A DNA stretch of 64,000 nt from an uncultured Gammaproteobacteria bacterium. GTDB lineage: Bacteria > Pseudomonadota > Gammaproteobacteria > Berkiellales > Berkiellaceae. Shown one piece after another: positions 55,320 to 64,000 of this stretch. The stretch lies in NCBI GenBank assembly GCA_902826485.1, contig CADEEZ010000003.1:35208-99207 (forward strand), written 5' to 3'. The notes beneath the pieces were generated by a model. The model was not told where the DNA came from. It worked only from the letters and a program-made list of their open reading frames with translations, and did not search any database. Position 1 is the stretch's first letter. Each line of letters starts with the position of its first letter. Made by a program: the position numbers and the translations under genes.

Positions 55320-56889
55320 ATGTTGTTTAACTCTTATTTATTTATTTTAATTTTTCTTCCAATTTCACTCATTGGTTTCTATAGTTTCACTTATTTTTCA
55401 CGCCAGCAGATAGCCATTTACTGGCTTATTTTAGTGTCGTTAGTATTTTATGCTTTTTGGAATCCTACTTATTTACTTTTAATTTTGATTTCTATTATTG
55501 CTAATTTTTCCATTGGTAATATTATTATAAATCCTAGACATAATAAAAATAAAAAGCTATTTTTATTGCTTGGGATTTTATTCAATCTTTCATTAATTGC
55601 ATATTATAAATATGCTAATTTTATAATTAACAATATAAATTCAATATACGATTTCGACATTAATGTATCATCAATTGTACTTCCACTAGCTATTTCTTTT
55701 TTTACCTTTCAACAAATTGCTTACTTGGTTGATATTTATTATAAGCCAGCTTACAACACATCATTTTCAAACTACATGTTATTTATTGTATTTTTTCCCC
55801 AGTTGATAGCAGGGCCAATTGTTGCTCATCATGCCATTATTCCTCAGTTTCAACGTAACGATTTTTTTTTATTTAGTCAAAAAAATATCCATTGGTTTGT
55901 CAGTTTTTTTATTAGGTTTATTTAAAAAGGTTGTTATCGCAGATCAATGTGCTCTGTATAGTACGCCTATTTTTCAAGCCGCTGAACAGGGGGTTTCTTT
56001 AACAATTACTGAAGGTTGGTTTGGAGCATTAGCTTACACTTTACAGCTATATTATGATTTTTCTGGATATTCAGATATGGCGGTGGGGTTAGGAAAATTA
56101 TTTAATCTAAACTTGCCTATTAATTTTAATTCACCCTATAAAGCAATTAATATCATAGAATTTTGGAAAAGATGGCATATCACACTTTCAGAATTTTTAA
56201 GAAATTATTTATATATTCCTTTAGGAGGAAATAGATCCGGAAAATTACGGCGCTATGTAAATATTTTCATCACTATGCTATTGGGTGGTTTGTGGCATGG
56301 CGCTAACTGGACTTTCGTCATTTGGGGCGGCTTTCATGGCTGCTTAATTGTAATAAATCATCTTTGGCATCAACTCAAATCTCGCTTGTTTAAAGCTAAT
56401 TTTTCAAATACATCGAATCAATGGGACTTTATTTCCAGATTTATAACATTCATATCAATTGTTCTTGCTTGGGTTATATTTAAAGCAGAGTCAATAAATG
56501 GAATGAAACAAATGTTTAAAGCCATGTTTGGCATGAATGGCGTCTCTATGTTACAAAGCTTAGCGCCCTATTTTAATTCTTTTGACAAGATAATTTCCAG
56601 TTTAAATATACGCTTTGATGGAGTTTTTCAGCATTTCGATTTTGATTATAAAATTGGTTCAATATTTATTTTCGCTTCTTTGATCATATCTTTATTTGCA
56701 CCAAATACAATGCAATTTTTCACAACCTATTTTGAAGTTAGAGATGAAATAAAACCTTACTATATTAATAATAATCATACGATTTCATTTTCAGCCAATC
56801 GTAGATGGCTATTGGTTATAAGTCTCGTTGGTGTCATCTCAATGCTATATGTGAGTAAAGCTAGTGAATTTTTATACTTTCAGTTTTAA
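55320..56889 (+). pseudogene. MBOAT-family O-acyltransferase interrupted by a frameshift
   Basis: Two overlapping frames, 55320-55925 and 55819-56889, together match the intact paralogue at 59199-60755 end to end (MLFNSYLFILIFLP to MLFDSYIFIFAFLP; GGLWHGANWTFVIWGG in both; EFLYFQF at both C termini). The first frame is collinear through FLFSQK and the second from ISIGLSVFLLG, so the shift is in the run of seven A at 55879-55885: one A too many, or two too few. MBOAT proteins pass acyl groups across the membrane to a periplasmic SGNH partner, and the catalytic His of WHG lies in the second frame. It may be a true pseudogene, a sequencing error, or a phase-variable tract. If the shift is real, no full-length product is made. 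Confidence 0.8.
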
Positions 56890-56892
56890 AAA

Positions 56893-57999
56893 ATGAACAA
56901 CAAATCATGGAATTTATATTTAATTAGCATCGTTCTTTCAACGATATTAATTCTTGCCATGTTGAATTGGGCTATTGATCCCTTTAATATTTTCGACTCA
57001 AAAATATTAAAAAAAGATTATCAGCTCAATGAACGCTTTTGTAAAATTAGATATTTGAATTCTAAACATAGTTTGTACAATGGATATATATTTGGCTCAT
57101 CTCGTGTTGCAGCAACCCCCCCTGATTTACTTGAAAAATACTTGCCCGGGCATAAATTTTATAATATGACCGTTGCCGGTTGCACACAATATGATAATTT
57201 AATGTTTTTAAAATACTTTATCGAAAAAGAATTTAATATTAGTACTTTATATCTCCAAGTGGATATTCCAGATGTGCATGGTTTTAACCCTTTAGCTATA
57301 AATCAATATGTACGGCACCATCCTGATCTTACGAAGGAATCTATTTTAGCGTTTTATTCTGAATTCTTAACCTCTTTACCGTTGAAAAACTTTTTGGGTA
57401 AAATGTCTTTAAATCATTCAAAACAACCTTCAATTAAAAATATGAGATATGATATTGAAAATAGTGGCCGTTGGTATATAGATCATGCCAATCAATTAAT
57501 TAAAAATAATCCTGAATACTATATTAGTCTAGAATCTTCATTTCATGAAAAATATAAAACTAGAAATCAAGCGGGAAAACACTTAAAAGAAAATATTAAT
57601 GCTTTAAAAGAAATAAAGAAATTAGCGCAACAACATAAGATTGATTTAATTGTATTTGTTCCACCATATCACCATTTAATGATGGATTCTTTTAATCAAC
57701 ATAGTTATATTCAATATTTATCAGAACTTAGTGAAATTACTGACTTTTGGGATTTTTCCTCTTATCACCCTATAACATTTAATAATTATTATTACTATTC
57801 TCAAAGCTATTTTACACCTGCACTTGTAAAATTAATGCTAGCACGCATTTTTAATGATACTTCTGTGGAAATACCTCACGATTTTGGTGTTAAAGTAAAT
57901 AAGAACAATATAGTTTCTCATTTACAATATAAAAACGAAGAAATAGCACTACGGGATATTAAAAAACTTGAATCGATCGCAGCATATAAGACCAATTGA
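56893..57999 (+). CDS. SGNH-like acyltransferase partner with lost Asp/His dyad
   Basis: 368 residues: N-terminal anchor (YLISIVLSTILILAMLNWAI), then YIFGSSRVAATP (block I Ser), YNMTVAGCTQYDNLMFLKYF, LYLQVDIPD, and VFVPPYHHLMM. It belongs with DltD/AlgJ-type partners of MBOAT proteins. The block V segment reads YSQSYFTPALVKLML, where the relatives have Asp-x-x-His, so both catalytic residues appear replaced (Ser and Tyr). It starts three bases after the frameshifted MBOAT gene and ends directly against the convergent SGNH gene. Loss of function is likely but judged by eye. Confidence 0.65.
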   Translation: MNNKSWNLYLISIVLSTILILAMLNWAIDPFNIFDSKILKKDYQLNERFCKIRYLNSKHSLYNGYIFGSSRVAATPPDLLEKYLPGHKFYNMTVAGCTQYDNLMFLKYFIEKEFNISTLYLQVDIPDVHGFNPLAINQYVRHHPDLTKESILAFYSEFLTSLPLKNFLGKMSLNHSKQPSIKNMRYDIENSGRWYIDHANQLIKNNPEYYISLESSFHEKYKTRNQAGKHLKENINALKEIKKLAQQHKIDLIVFVPPYHHLMMDSFNQHSYIQYLSELSEITDFWDFSSYHPITFNNYYYYSQSYFTPALVKLMLARIFNDTSVEIPHDFGVKVNKNNIVSHLQYKNEEIALRDIKKLESIAAYKTN

Positions 58000-59190
58000 T
58001 TAATGAACTATAATTTTACTACACCCTAATTTTAAAAAGTCAATTTCAGGTTGATTGGTAATATAATAATTTGGAATCATTGCTAATTCACCATAGTTTG
58101 ATGTGAGGTTATCTAAATAATCGATATTTAGGTAATTTTTTAACATAGGAGATCTTTCAGCCATATATTTTAATATTCTTGCATAAACAACATCGCCACC
58201 ATGTATGCCATCTATAAATTCACAATTTGAAGTATTCAACATACGCGGATCATGAAAATCAAAATATTTCAACCCGTTTACAGATAGATTATATCGAAGC
58301 TCATCTATAAATTTATAATTTTCTGAAAATGCATTCATTTTGTCTACCACAGTAGGAGCCATTGGTGGAATAAATAAAATAACATGGGTGCCAAAACTTT
58401 CAATATAATTAATTAAATTAATAAAGTTTTTTAGATGCACTGTATGAATATGTTCTCCGTATCCAAATCGTAATAAACTATTTTCGATATTATTTAAAGA
58501 TGTGTTAAAACGTTCATCATGACTTTTTTCTTTTCCAATTACGTTTTTTGTATAATAATAAGAACCATCAGGACCAAATCCAGTTTTATTTAAAATTGCA
58601 TCGACTCCAATACCATTACTTAAAATCGAATTAAATAAATTTTTGGGATTCACAATTCGAAAATAATCATTAAGTGAAATTTTTCCTTTCCAAAGCCATA
58701 TATATGGTAAAATATATTTCTTTAACGATATTTTACTTGATAATTCTATTGGCGGTTTTATATCGGCTAAAACCGGGCTTTCATTTTCATTAAACCACCA
58801 ATAATCCAATCCAATAATAACAATCTTTGGTGCTTTGATATTAAAAATTTCATTTATATAACTAAACCCTTCAGTTAGAGAACTCATCGCTCCACCGGAA
58901 GTTATCATTTTTTCATTAAAAAAACTTTGTCTAAATTGCATGACTCTTGATGAACCTAATACTAATACGCTCGGCATGTTTTTTTCAAATAGTACTTTTT
59001 TGTAATAGTATCCCTGATTTCTCGTTGCCAAACCAACAAGGGTAATATTTTGAGAAGAAAATTGATTTTTTACAATTTCATCGACAGAAAGAAGTTCACC
59101 TGAATTGAGTAAAAATAACCAATTACTTCCGAGTGGAATACAAAACAATGCAAAAAACAAAATAAAGTATTTTAAATATGATTTATACAT
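58000..59190 (-). CDS. SGNH-like O-acyltransferase partner of MBOAT
   Basis: About 396 residues with an N-terminal signal anchor (YFILFFALFCIPLGSNWLFL). Block I LVLGSSRVMQFRQSF, then SGGAMSSLTEGF, VIIGLDYWWFNENES, VILFIPPMAP, and block V CEFIDGIHGGDVVYARIL with Asp and His in place. Probably takes the acyl group delivered by the MBOAT protein and puts it on the glycan in the periplasm. The start could also be GTG 59199, on the last base of the MBOAT stop; ATG 59190 is chosen. Transcribed with the MBOAT gene. Confidence 0.75.
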   Translation of the reverse strand: MYKSYLKYFILFFALFCIPLGSNWLFLLNSGELLSVDEIVKNQFSSQNITLVGLATRNQGYYYKKVLFEKNMPSVLVLGSSRVMQFRQSFFNEKMITSGGAMSSLTEGFSYINEIFNIKAPKIVIIGLDYWWFNENESPVLADIKPPIELSSKISLKKYILPYIWLWKGKISLNDYFRIVNPKNLFNSILSNGIGVDAILNKTGFGPDGSYYYTKNVIGKEKSHDERFNTSLNNIENSLLRFGYGEHIHTVHLKNFINLINYIESFGTHVILFIPPMAPTVVDKMNAFSENYKFIDELRYNLSVNGLKYFDFHDPRMLNTSNCEFIDGIHGGDVVYARILKYMAERSPMLKNYLNIDYLDNLTSNYGELAMIPNYYITNQPEIDFLKLGCSKIIVH

Positions 59191-59198
59191 ATTGATCA

Positions 59199-60755
59199 CT
59201 AAAATTGAAAGTATAGAAATTCATTTTCTTCAGATATAAGCATAATTGCCACAAGAAATAAGAGCGATGTTATAAATGCCCATTTCTTAGAGGGATACCA
59301 TACGGAAGAAATGATATTTCCCTTTACTTCTGTACTAACTTGATAATCGGATGGATAAAATCTGCGCATGATTTCCAGTGTATTTGGTGTTTTCAACACA
59401 ATTAATATTAATACCCCTATCATTAACACTCCGTTATACCAATCTGCCAATCCATTGTAGAACATACCTCTTGTTTCTAATCCTAGAGATTTCAAAATTT
59501 CAATATTTCTGAGTAATGAATTTGGAAAAGATAACCCATTAAATAGGTACATAGAGCGTAATATTGAAATTGCAACTTTAATGTTCTCTGCCTTAAAGAG
59601 CACCCAAGCAGAAACAACTGCTAAAAATGTAATCATTTGATAAAGAATATTTAGTTTTTTATTTTTTGCCCAAAATAGAATTAAATATTTTGATGTCAAA
59701 CCACGCCAAAAATGGTTAATAATGATAAAAAATCCATGCATTCCACCCCAAACAACAAATGTCCAATTTGCTCCGTGCCATAAGCCACCTATTACCATAG
59801 TGATAAAAATATTTATATATCGTTTAAATGCACCATATTTATTTCCGCCTAAAGGAATATATAAATAATCACGCAAAAATGTTGACAATGTAATGTGCCA
59901 TCGTCGCCAAAAGTCAATAATATTAACTGCTTTATATGGTGAATTAAAGTTTGCTGGTAATTTAATGCCAAACATTAGTCCCAAACCTACTGCCATATCT
60001 GAATATCCAGAAAAATCAAAATATAACTGAACAGAATATGCAAACGCTCCAAACCATGATTCCCAAAAGGAAAGTATAATACCTTTTGTCGCACTATCAA
60101 AAACAGTATTAGCATACACAGCAACATAATCTGCTAACCCAACTTTTTTTACTAGACCCAATAAAAATATAGTAAACCCTACGCTTATTGACTTACTTGA
60201 AAATTGTAAATTTGACAAATTTCCAAATTGAGAGATGATTTGGTTATGTTGGACAATTGGACCTGCTATCAATTGTGGAAAAAAAGTAACAAATAAACAA
60301 TAATCAGAAAATCGATATTTTTTTGCATACCCTCTATTTACATCAACTAAATATGCTATTTGTTGAAAAGTAAAAAATGAAATGGCTAATGGCAATATAA
60401 TTGGCGGGACATTTATATCTGCACCAAAATAATTTAAATTTTCTACAAAAAAATTGGTGTATTTATAAAAAACAATGAGTCCAAGATTAAATATTAAACC
60501 TAAATATAAAGCCAAAGCCCTCATTTTTTTTCTTGCATAATATTTTATAATGAAAAGGCCAATATAATAATTTACCATTATTGATAAAATTATCAACACT
60601 AAGTATTTAGGGTTCCACCAAGCATAAAAAAACAATGAGGCAAAAATTAGCCAATTTATCGCCGTCTTAAAAAAATTATATGAAGTAAGTAAAAAATAAA
60701 TGCCTAAAGTAATTGGTAAAAAAGCAAATATAAAGATATATGAATCAAACAACAT
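59199..60755 (-). CDS. MBOAT-family O-acyltransferase (AlgI-like)
   Basis: 518 residues with about eleven membrane segments. PLAISFFTFQQIAYLVDV, FFPQLIAGPIVQHNQI, LYFDFSGYSDMAVGLGLMFG, NFNSPYKAVNIIDFWRRWHI, LRDYLYIPLGGNKYG and GGLWHGANWTFVVWGGMHG are the AlgI/DltB signatures, including the catalytic His. It probably moves acetyl (or another acyl) groups from cytoplasmic acyl-CoA to periplasmic acceptors. It pairs with the downstream SGNH gene and is the intact paralogue of the frameshifted gene at 55320. Confidence 0.92.
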   Translation of the reverse strand: MLFDSYIFIFAFLPITLGIYFLLTSYNFFKTAINWLIFASLFFYAWWNPKYLVLIILSIMVNYYIGLFIIKYYARKKMRALALYLGLIFNLGLIVFYKYTNFFVENLNYFGADINVPPIILPLAISFFTFQQIAYLVDVNRGYAKKYRFSDYCLFVTFFPQLIAGPIVQHNQIISQFGNLSNLQFSSKSISVGFTIFLLGLVKKVGLADYVAVYANTVFDSATKGIILSFWESWFGAFAYSVQLYFDFSGYSDMAVGLGLMFGIKLPANFNSPYKAVNIIDFWRRWHITLSTFLRDYLYIPLGGNKYGAFKRYINIFITMVIGGLWHGANWTFVVWGGMHGFFIIINHFWRGLTSKYLILFWAKNKKLNILYQMITFLAVVSAWVLFKAENIKVAISILRSMYLFNGLSFPNSLLRNIEILKSLGLETRGMFYNGLADWYNGVLMIGVLILIVLKTPNTLEIMRRFYPSDYQVSTEVKGNIISSVWYPSKKWAFITSLLFLVAIMLISEENEFLYFQF

Positions 60756-60791
60756 ACAAACTCTACTTATTTACAATAAATATTTATTAGA

Positions 60792-61964
60792 TTAGTGAAT
60801 AATATTTTTCAAAATATACTCTGCCAATAAATTATTTGCATATGGGGTGGGATGACTATCAAATGCTATTTGGTAATAAGGATTATTTTGGTAGTATTCT
60901 GGAAGAATGTCACTAACTAAATGAATTCTAATATTGTGGCTTTTTAATTGAGATAATGTTTTTTCAAGGACTTCATCGTTATTAAAAGCATCTTTCAGGG
61001 GCCAAAATATAACATGAAACTCACTACCAGGATTCTGCAATTCAAATAAATCTCTTGATTTTACAACTATCTTTATATATCGCTTTAAATCATCTTCATT
61101 CTGTAGTCGCTTCATATTATAAGCAAATGGCTTATGTATTTTTTTTAGTATATAAGAATTGCTCAAAATGGCATAAATTCTTGATTTTAGAGGAGGCCTT
61201 TCAAATTCATCATCAAAATAACCAGCATGATACAATTTATCATTTTTATCAATTTCATAATGAGGATCATGCCAAGATACTATCCAAGATTGTAAACCTG
61301 CACTTCTCAGTATATGACCAGGCATTGCAGAATATATAGCGTACTTAGGTTTTTCTTCTACTGATTGCGTAATTAAATCATTTTCAATTGCTGCTAGCAT
61401 CTGATGAGGACCATATCCAGAATAACCAAAATTATATGTATTTACCTCGTTTTTGCCTAATATTCCAACTCTGTAGGGTAAAGTGTGATTATCGTTTAGC
61501 CCATCTCCAAATGTAATAGAACACCCAAAAAATAATATTGCATTTTTGTTAAGTTCACTTCTAGGATATGAAACCCGCAAACCATTTTTGTCTGTTTTGT
61601 AACTCATGTCATAAATAATCTGCTTGCCGAAATATTTTTTACCGTATGCGTTTTGTACATTTGACAATGGGCTATAACCAAGCACTGGGTGCTTTGGATA
61701 AAACTCATGCGTCCACATGTTACCAGAAGCGGTTATTTTATCGGAAAAGGGAGCCCAAAAGTAAAATTCAAGTATAGATCCAAGAAAAGCCAACATACTA
61801 AGATTTACTGCTATGGTTTTTATAAGATCATTTTTTGCTAATTTAAAAATTATTACAAAAACAATTGACCACACTAAACCAACCCAAATATATGCTGCTG
61901 GCAATGTTTTAATTATTAATAATGAAATCACTATACCAAAAATAATAGTACTGAATATTTTCAC
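60792..61964 (-). CDS. SGNH-like protein with N-terminal membrane segments
   Basis: 390 residues: three hydrophobic segments in residues 1-75, then ILFFGCSITFGDGL (block I; Cys replaces the usual Asp before the Ser), FGYSGYGPHQMLAAIE, and block V FDSHPTPYANNLLAEYIL. It is a clear paralogue of the 32937-34091 protein. AGGAAAAT lies upstream of the ATG. It follows the methyltransferase by two bases and precedes the MBOAT gene by 36, so it is part of the acylation cluster. Function inferred from family: glycan esterase or acyltransferase. Confidence 0.72.
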   Translation of the reverse strand: MKIFSTIIFGIVISLLIIKTLPAAYIWVGLVWSIVFVIIFKLAKNDLIKTIAVNLSMLAFLGSILEFYFWAPFSDKITASGNMWTHEFYPKHPVLGYSPLSNVQNAYGKKYFGKQIIYDMSYKTDKNGLRVSYPRSELNKNAILFFGCSITFGDGLNDNHTLPYRVGILGKNEVNTYNFGYSGYGPHQMLAAIENDLITQSVEEKPKYAIYSAMPGHILRSAGLQSWIVSWHDPHYEIDKNDKLYHAGYFDDEFERPPLKSRIYAILSNSYILKKIHKPFAYNMKRLQNEDDLKRYIKIVVKSRDLFELQNPGSEFHVIFWPLKDAFNNDEVLEKTLSQLKSHNIRIHLVSDILPEYYQNNPYYQIAFDSHPTPYANNLLAEYILKNIIH

Positions 61965-61966
61965 TT

Positions 61967-62821
61967 CTATTTTCCTGTCTTTTCACCGAATGCCACAGCC
62001 AAATTCATACCCATCGGTTGAATTGAAGGTAAAATTGTTTCAATTAATTTTGCTGGGTATTTATTCAATGTTTCCAATGAAGCTCTAAAATAATCATTTT
62101 CAATTAATAGTGCGTATTGTCTCACTTCTGCATTAAGCTCTAACCATTGCTCATGAAATAAAAAATGACTAAATTTCAGTGAAAAAATATTTTCAAAAGC
62201 TACATCAAGATAATTATGTAACTGCTCCAGCACTGTTGTCGTAAAAATCAAATCAAAATCATAGTTTTTTAATTCTTGGATTACTTTCTTATCCAAAATA
62301 CTTCCATGAATAATTTTTACATTTTTTATCATACCAAGCTCATAAGCATTTTGAAATTCAACAGGTGGTTTTTCTAGTAATTTATTAGAAATTTCAACGC
62401 CACTTTTGGTTAATTCTAAACCAAAAAATTCCACCTCCGGAAACATTGCCCCTAAATTTAATAAGTGCAAACCTGTTCCTGAACCTATTTCTAGCACTCT
62501 TTTAAATTTATAACGTTTTATATAATCACCAATTATTTTATCTGTAACTTTTTTTTGATACTCAAAAGGACTTATCATTGGCTCAATCAACTTTCTATTG
62601 TCGACAAATGGAAATTTTTTATTTGAAAAATAGGATTTATGTTCCCAAAATTTTTCCCATCCCTGATTATATTCATCATAAACTGCAGATGTAGAGCGAG
62701 GAACTGATTTTTTGATATATCGGCCAAGTAAATTCATCATAAATTTAGTGTGCCAATATAATTTTTTAAAATTATATTTAATTTCATTTTGTAGTTCTAT
62801 TTTTTCATATATACTTAACAT
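61967..62821 (-). CDS. Class I SAM-dependent methyltransferase
   Basis: 284 residues. A helical N terminus is followed by motif I RVLEIGSGTGLHLLNLGAMF, then VEFFGLELTKSGVEISN, KIIHGSILD and FTTTVLEQLHNYLDVAFEN. GAGGATAAC gives a good ribosome-binding site. It is followed within two bases by the SGNH gene. The target is likely a sugar or a glycerol-phosphate unit of the surface polymer; unknown. Confidence 0.75.
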   Translation of the reverse strand: MLSIYEKIELQNEIKYNFKKLYWHTKFMMNLLGRYIKKSVPRSTSAVYDEYNQGWEKFWEHKSYFSNKKFPFVDNRKLIEPMISPFEYQKKVTDKIIGDYIKRYKFKRVLEIGSGTGLHLLNLGAMFPEVEFFGLELTKSGVEISNKLLEKPPVEFQNAYELGMIKNVKIIHGSILDKKVIQELKNYDFDLIFTTTVLEQLHNYLDVAFENIFSLKFSHFLFHEQWLELNAEVRQYALLIENDYFRASLETLNKYPAKLIETILPSIQPMGMNLAVAFGEKTGK

Positions 62822-62863
62822 GTTATCCTCAATTGCTAATTAGTGAGTAAAAATTTCTTGTAA

Positions 62864-63994
62864 TCAATTAATATATTTTAAAATTTCACGCACAGCAATT
62901 TCTGCTCCTTTTCCTGGATTATACATCAATTTTTCTGTTAATTTTTTTCTTTTGTATGAATTTATATTTGGATTTATTAACTCAAAAAGAATTTGATTTT
63001 TTAAAGAGATTAAGTTTTCTACAATTGTACCTGCGTCACGACCGCCATTAAATCTTTCATCATTTTTTGCTAACTCACCATCACAGCGCCAACTTGGTAG
63101 AATCTTTTCAAAATATTCAGGGCAATCCAAATATATAACCGGTTTATCTAAACTCATAAACTCTAAACCAACGCCGCTAAAATCATTTACTAATAAATCA
63201 CTTACAAATAAATAGGGATTAATTAAATAATCCTTAATAAATTTGAATCGAGGATTATTACTAAAGATAGAAAATTCCCTTTCCCAATTTTTTCCACCTG
63301 TGTAAAATTCGAAGTATGGGCTATTCTGAGGCTCCATACTAGCTGGGTGTAGTTTAACTATTACATTGATATCAGGAATGGATAATAATATTTCTACAAT
63401 GGAAATTCCATATGTGCGCAGAGAGCCGCCTGGATCCCAAGCTGGAGCGTATAGTACAGTTTTGAAATTAAGGTTTAATTTTAAAGACTCTAGAATTTTT
63501 GTTCTATTGTATTTCCCATTTACAAGGTCATCCAATTTTGGATAGCCAATATTTATCATCTTGATATGCTTTGCTGCTTCTTTTTTTGATTCAATGACCC
63601 TCTCAAACATTTGTCGTTCAAGTGGTCCGTGCAAAAAATAAATATCAAAAGCCTTTAAATTTTCGTCATCCCAGTGGCTAAGCTTATTAGCTTGGCCATG
63701 TCCAGTGAATATTTTTAACGCTTGCTTTGGACCACGGCTATGTATTTCAGCTTCTAAAAAGATATCAATGAAAAACATATATTTTGCAATATTAGATGGA
63801 AAAGATTTATTTTTAGGAAGATTTAACTCAGATAAATGTGAAAACATAGGGTAATCCATTGAAACATAAAAAGTTAATTTTTTAGTCTCTTGCTTAATTA
63901 ACTTTAAATGTAATGGCATTATGTACTGAAGTTGGCCTGGAGATAAAAGTTGATATGCAATAATTTTGAAACCACGCTTTTTTTCCCGCCACAT
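62864..63994 (-). CDS. CDP-glycerol:poly(glycerophosphate) glycerophosphotransferase-like (TagF/TagB family), N terminus uncertain
   Basis: GT-B-like transferase of 376 residues as read. FTGHGQANKLSHW, FLHGPLERQMFERV, NIGYPKLDDLVNG, VLYAPAWDPGGSLRTYG, VKLHPASM and DLLVNDFSGVGLEFMSLDKP form the CDP-glycerol glycerophosphotransferase pattern. It would add a glycerol- or ribitol-phosphate type unit to the glycan. The first Met seen is 6 bases from the window edge with no stop before it, so the true start may lie outside. It precedes the methyltransferase by 42 bases. Confidence 0.75.
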   Translation of the reverse strand: MWREKKRGFKIIAYQLLSPGQLQYIMPLHLKLIKQETKKLTFYVSMDYPMFSHLSELNLPKNKSFPSNIAKYMFFIDIFLEAEIHSRGPKQALKIFTGHGQANKLSHWDDENLKAFDIYFLHGPLERQMFERVIESKKEAAKHIKMINIGYPKLDDLVNGKYNRTKILESLKLNLNFKTVLYAPAWDPGGSLRTYGISIVEILLSIPDINVIVKLHPASMEPQNSPYFEFYTGGKNWEREFSIFSNNPRFKFIKDYLINPYLFVSDLLVNDFSGVGLEFMSLDKPVIYLDCPEYFEKILPSWRCDGELAKNDERFNGGRDAGTIVENLISLKNQILFELINPNINSYKRKKLTEKLMYNPGKGAEIAVREILKYIN

Positions 63995-64000
63995 TAATAT

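Noticed and set aside
55879..55885. Programmed -1 ribosomal frameshift in the MBOAT gene
   Set aside because: The two frames are related by +1 (or -2), not -1, and no stimulatory hairpin or internal Shine-Dalgarno was seen.
1..64000. CRISPR arrays, tRNA or rRNA genes, insertion sequences
   Set aside because: No regularly spaced direct repeats, tRNA-like cloverleaf, rRNA-like stretch or transposase frame was recognised on either strand.

Overview
The window looks like the chromosome of an AT-rich gammaproteobacterium. FadE, MinCDE, HtpG, RecR, DnaX and a short 4.5S-type SRP RNA all point there. The AT bias, the FadE/FadD pair, the class II glutamine synthetase and the short palindromic intergenic repeats suggest a Legionellales-like lineage, but the genus cannot be fixed from sequence alone. 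No tRNA, rRNA, CRISPR array or transposase was seen.

Region 1 (1-25.2 kb) is mostly housekeeping. It holds a DUF945 protein cut by the window edge, fadE, minC-minD-minE, and an intact but active-site-stripped pyrophosphatase homologue. A five-gene plus-strand sugar operon follows (methyltransferase, membrane glycosyltransferase, two tyvelose-type epimerases, GT2). It converges on a minus-strand metabolic block at a shared terminator. That block reads saccharopine/lysine dehydrogenase, ALDH7, fadD, class II glutamine synthetase, K+-independent H+-pyrophosphatase. Next come a one-haem cytochrome-like protein, htpG with a near-consensus sigma-32 promoter, recR, dnaX and ffs.

Region 2 (25.2-64 kb, running off the right edge) is a large surface-polysaccharide locus. 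It contains many glycosyltransferases (GT2, GT4 and multi-pass GT-C-like proteins), methyltransferases and nucleotide-sugar enzymes. Ugd plus UDP-glucuronate decarboxylase should give UDP-xylose; GDP-mannose 4,6-dehydratase plus a perosamine-synthase-like aminotransferase should give GDP-perosamine. Tailoring genes include a carbamoyltransferase-SxtJ-DUF5989-SGNH cassette, two MBOAT-SGNH O-acylation cassettes facing tail to tail, and a CDP-glycerol-type glycerophosphotransferase. No flippase, polymerase or ABC exporter was recognised, so assembly and export genes should lie outside.

The most notable system is at 49613-53863. Three overlapping genes have the same order and domain types as the Campylobacter jejuni capsule phosphoramidate genes Cj1418-Cj1417-Cj1416: a PEP-synthase-like kinase matching glutamine kinase, a class I amidotransferase-fold hydrolase, and a sugar-nucleotidyltransferase-fold cytidylyltransferase. 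Here the kinase carries an extra N-terminal HxGH nucleotidyltransferase domain, the CDP-amidate kinase (Cj1415) is not seen, and an SGNH protein and a PhyH-type oxygenase flank the set. I infer that this organism decorates its surface glycan with a phosphoramidate or a derivative of it.

Other points of interest are genes altered by palindromic repeats (the fadE C terminus; a false N terminus on an SGNH gene) and one decaying arm of the inverted MBOAT-SGNH duplication, with a frameshift in a run of seven A and loss of the SGNH Asp/His dyad.
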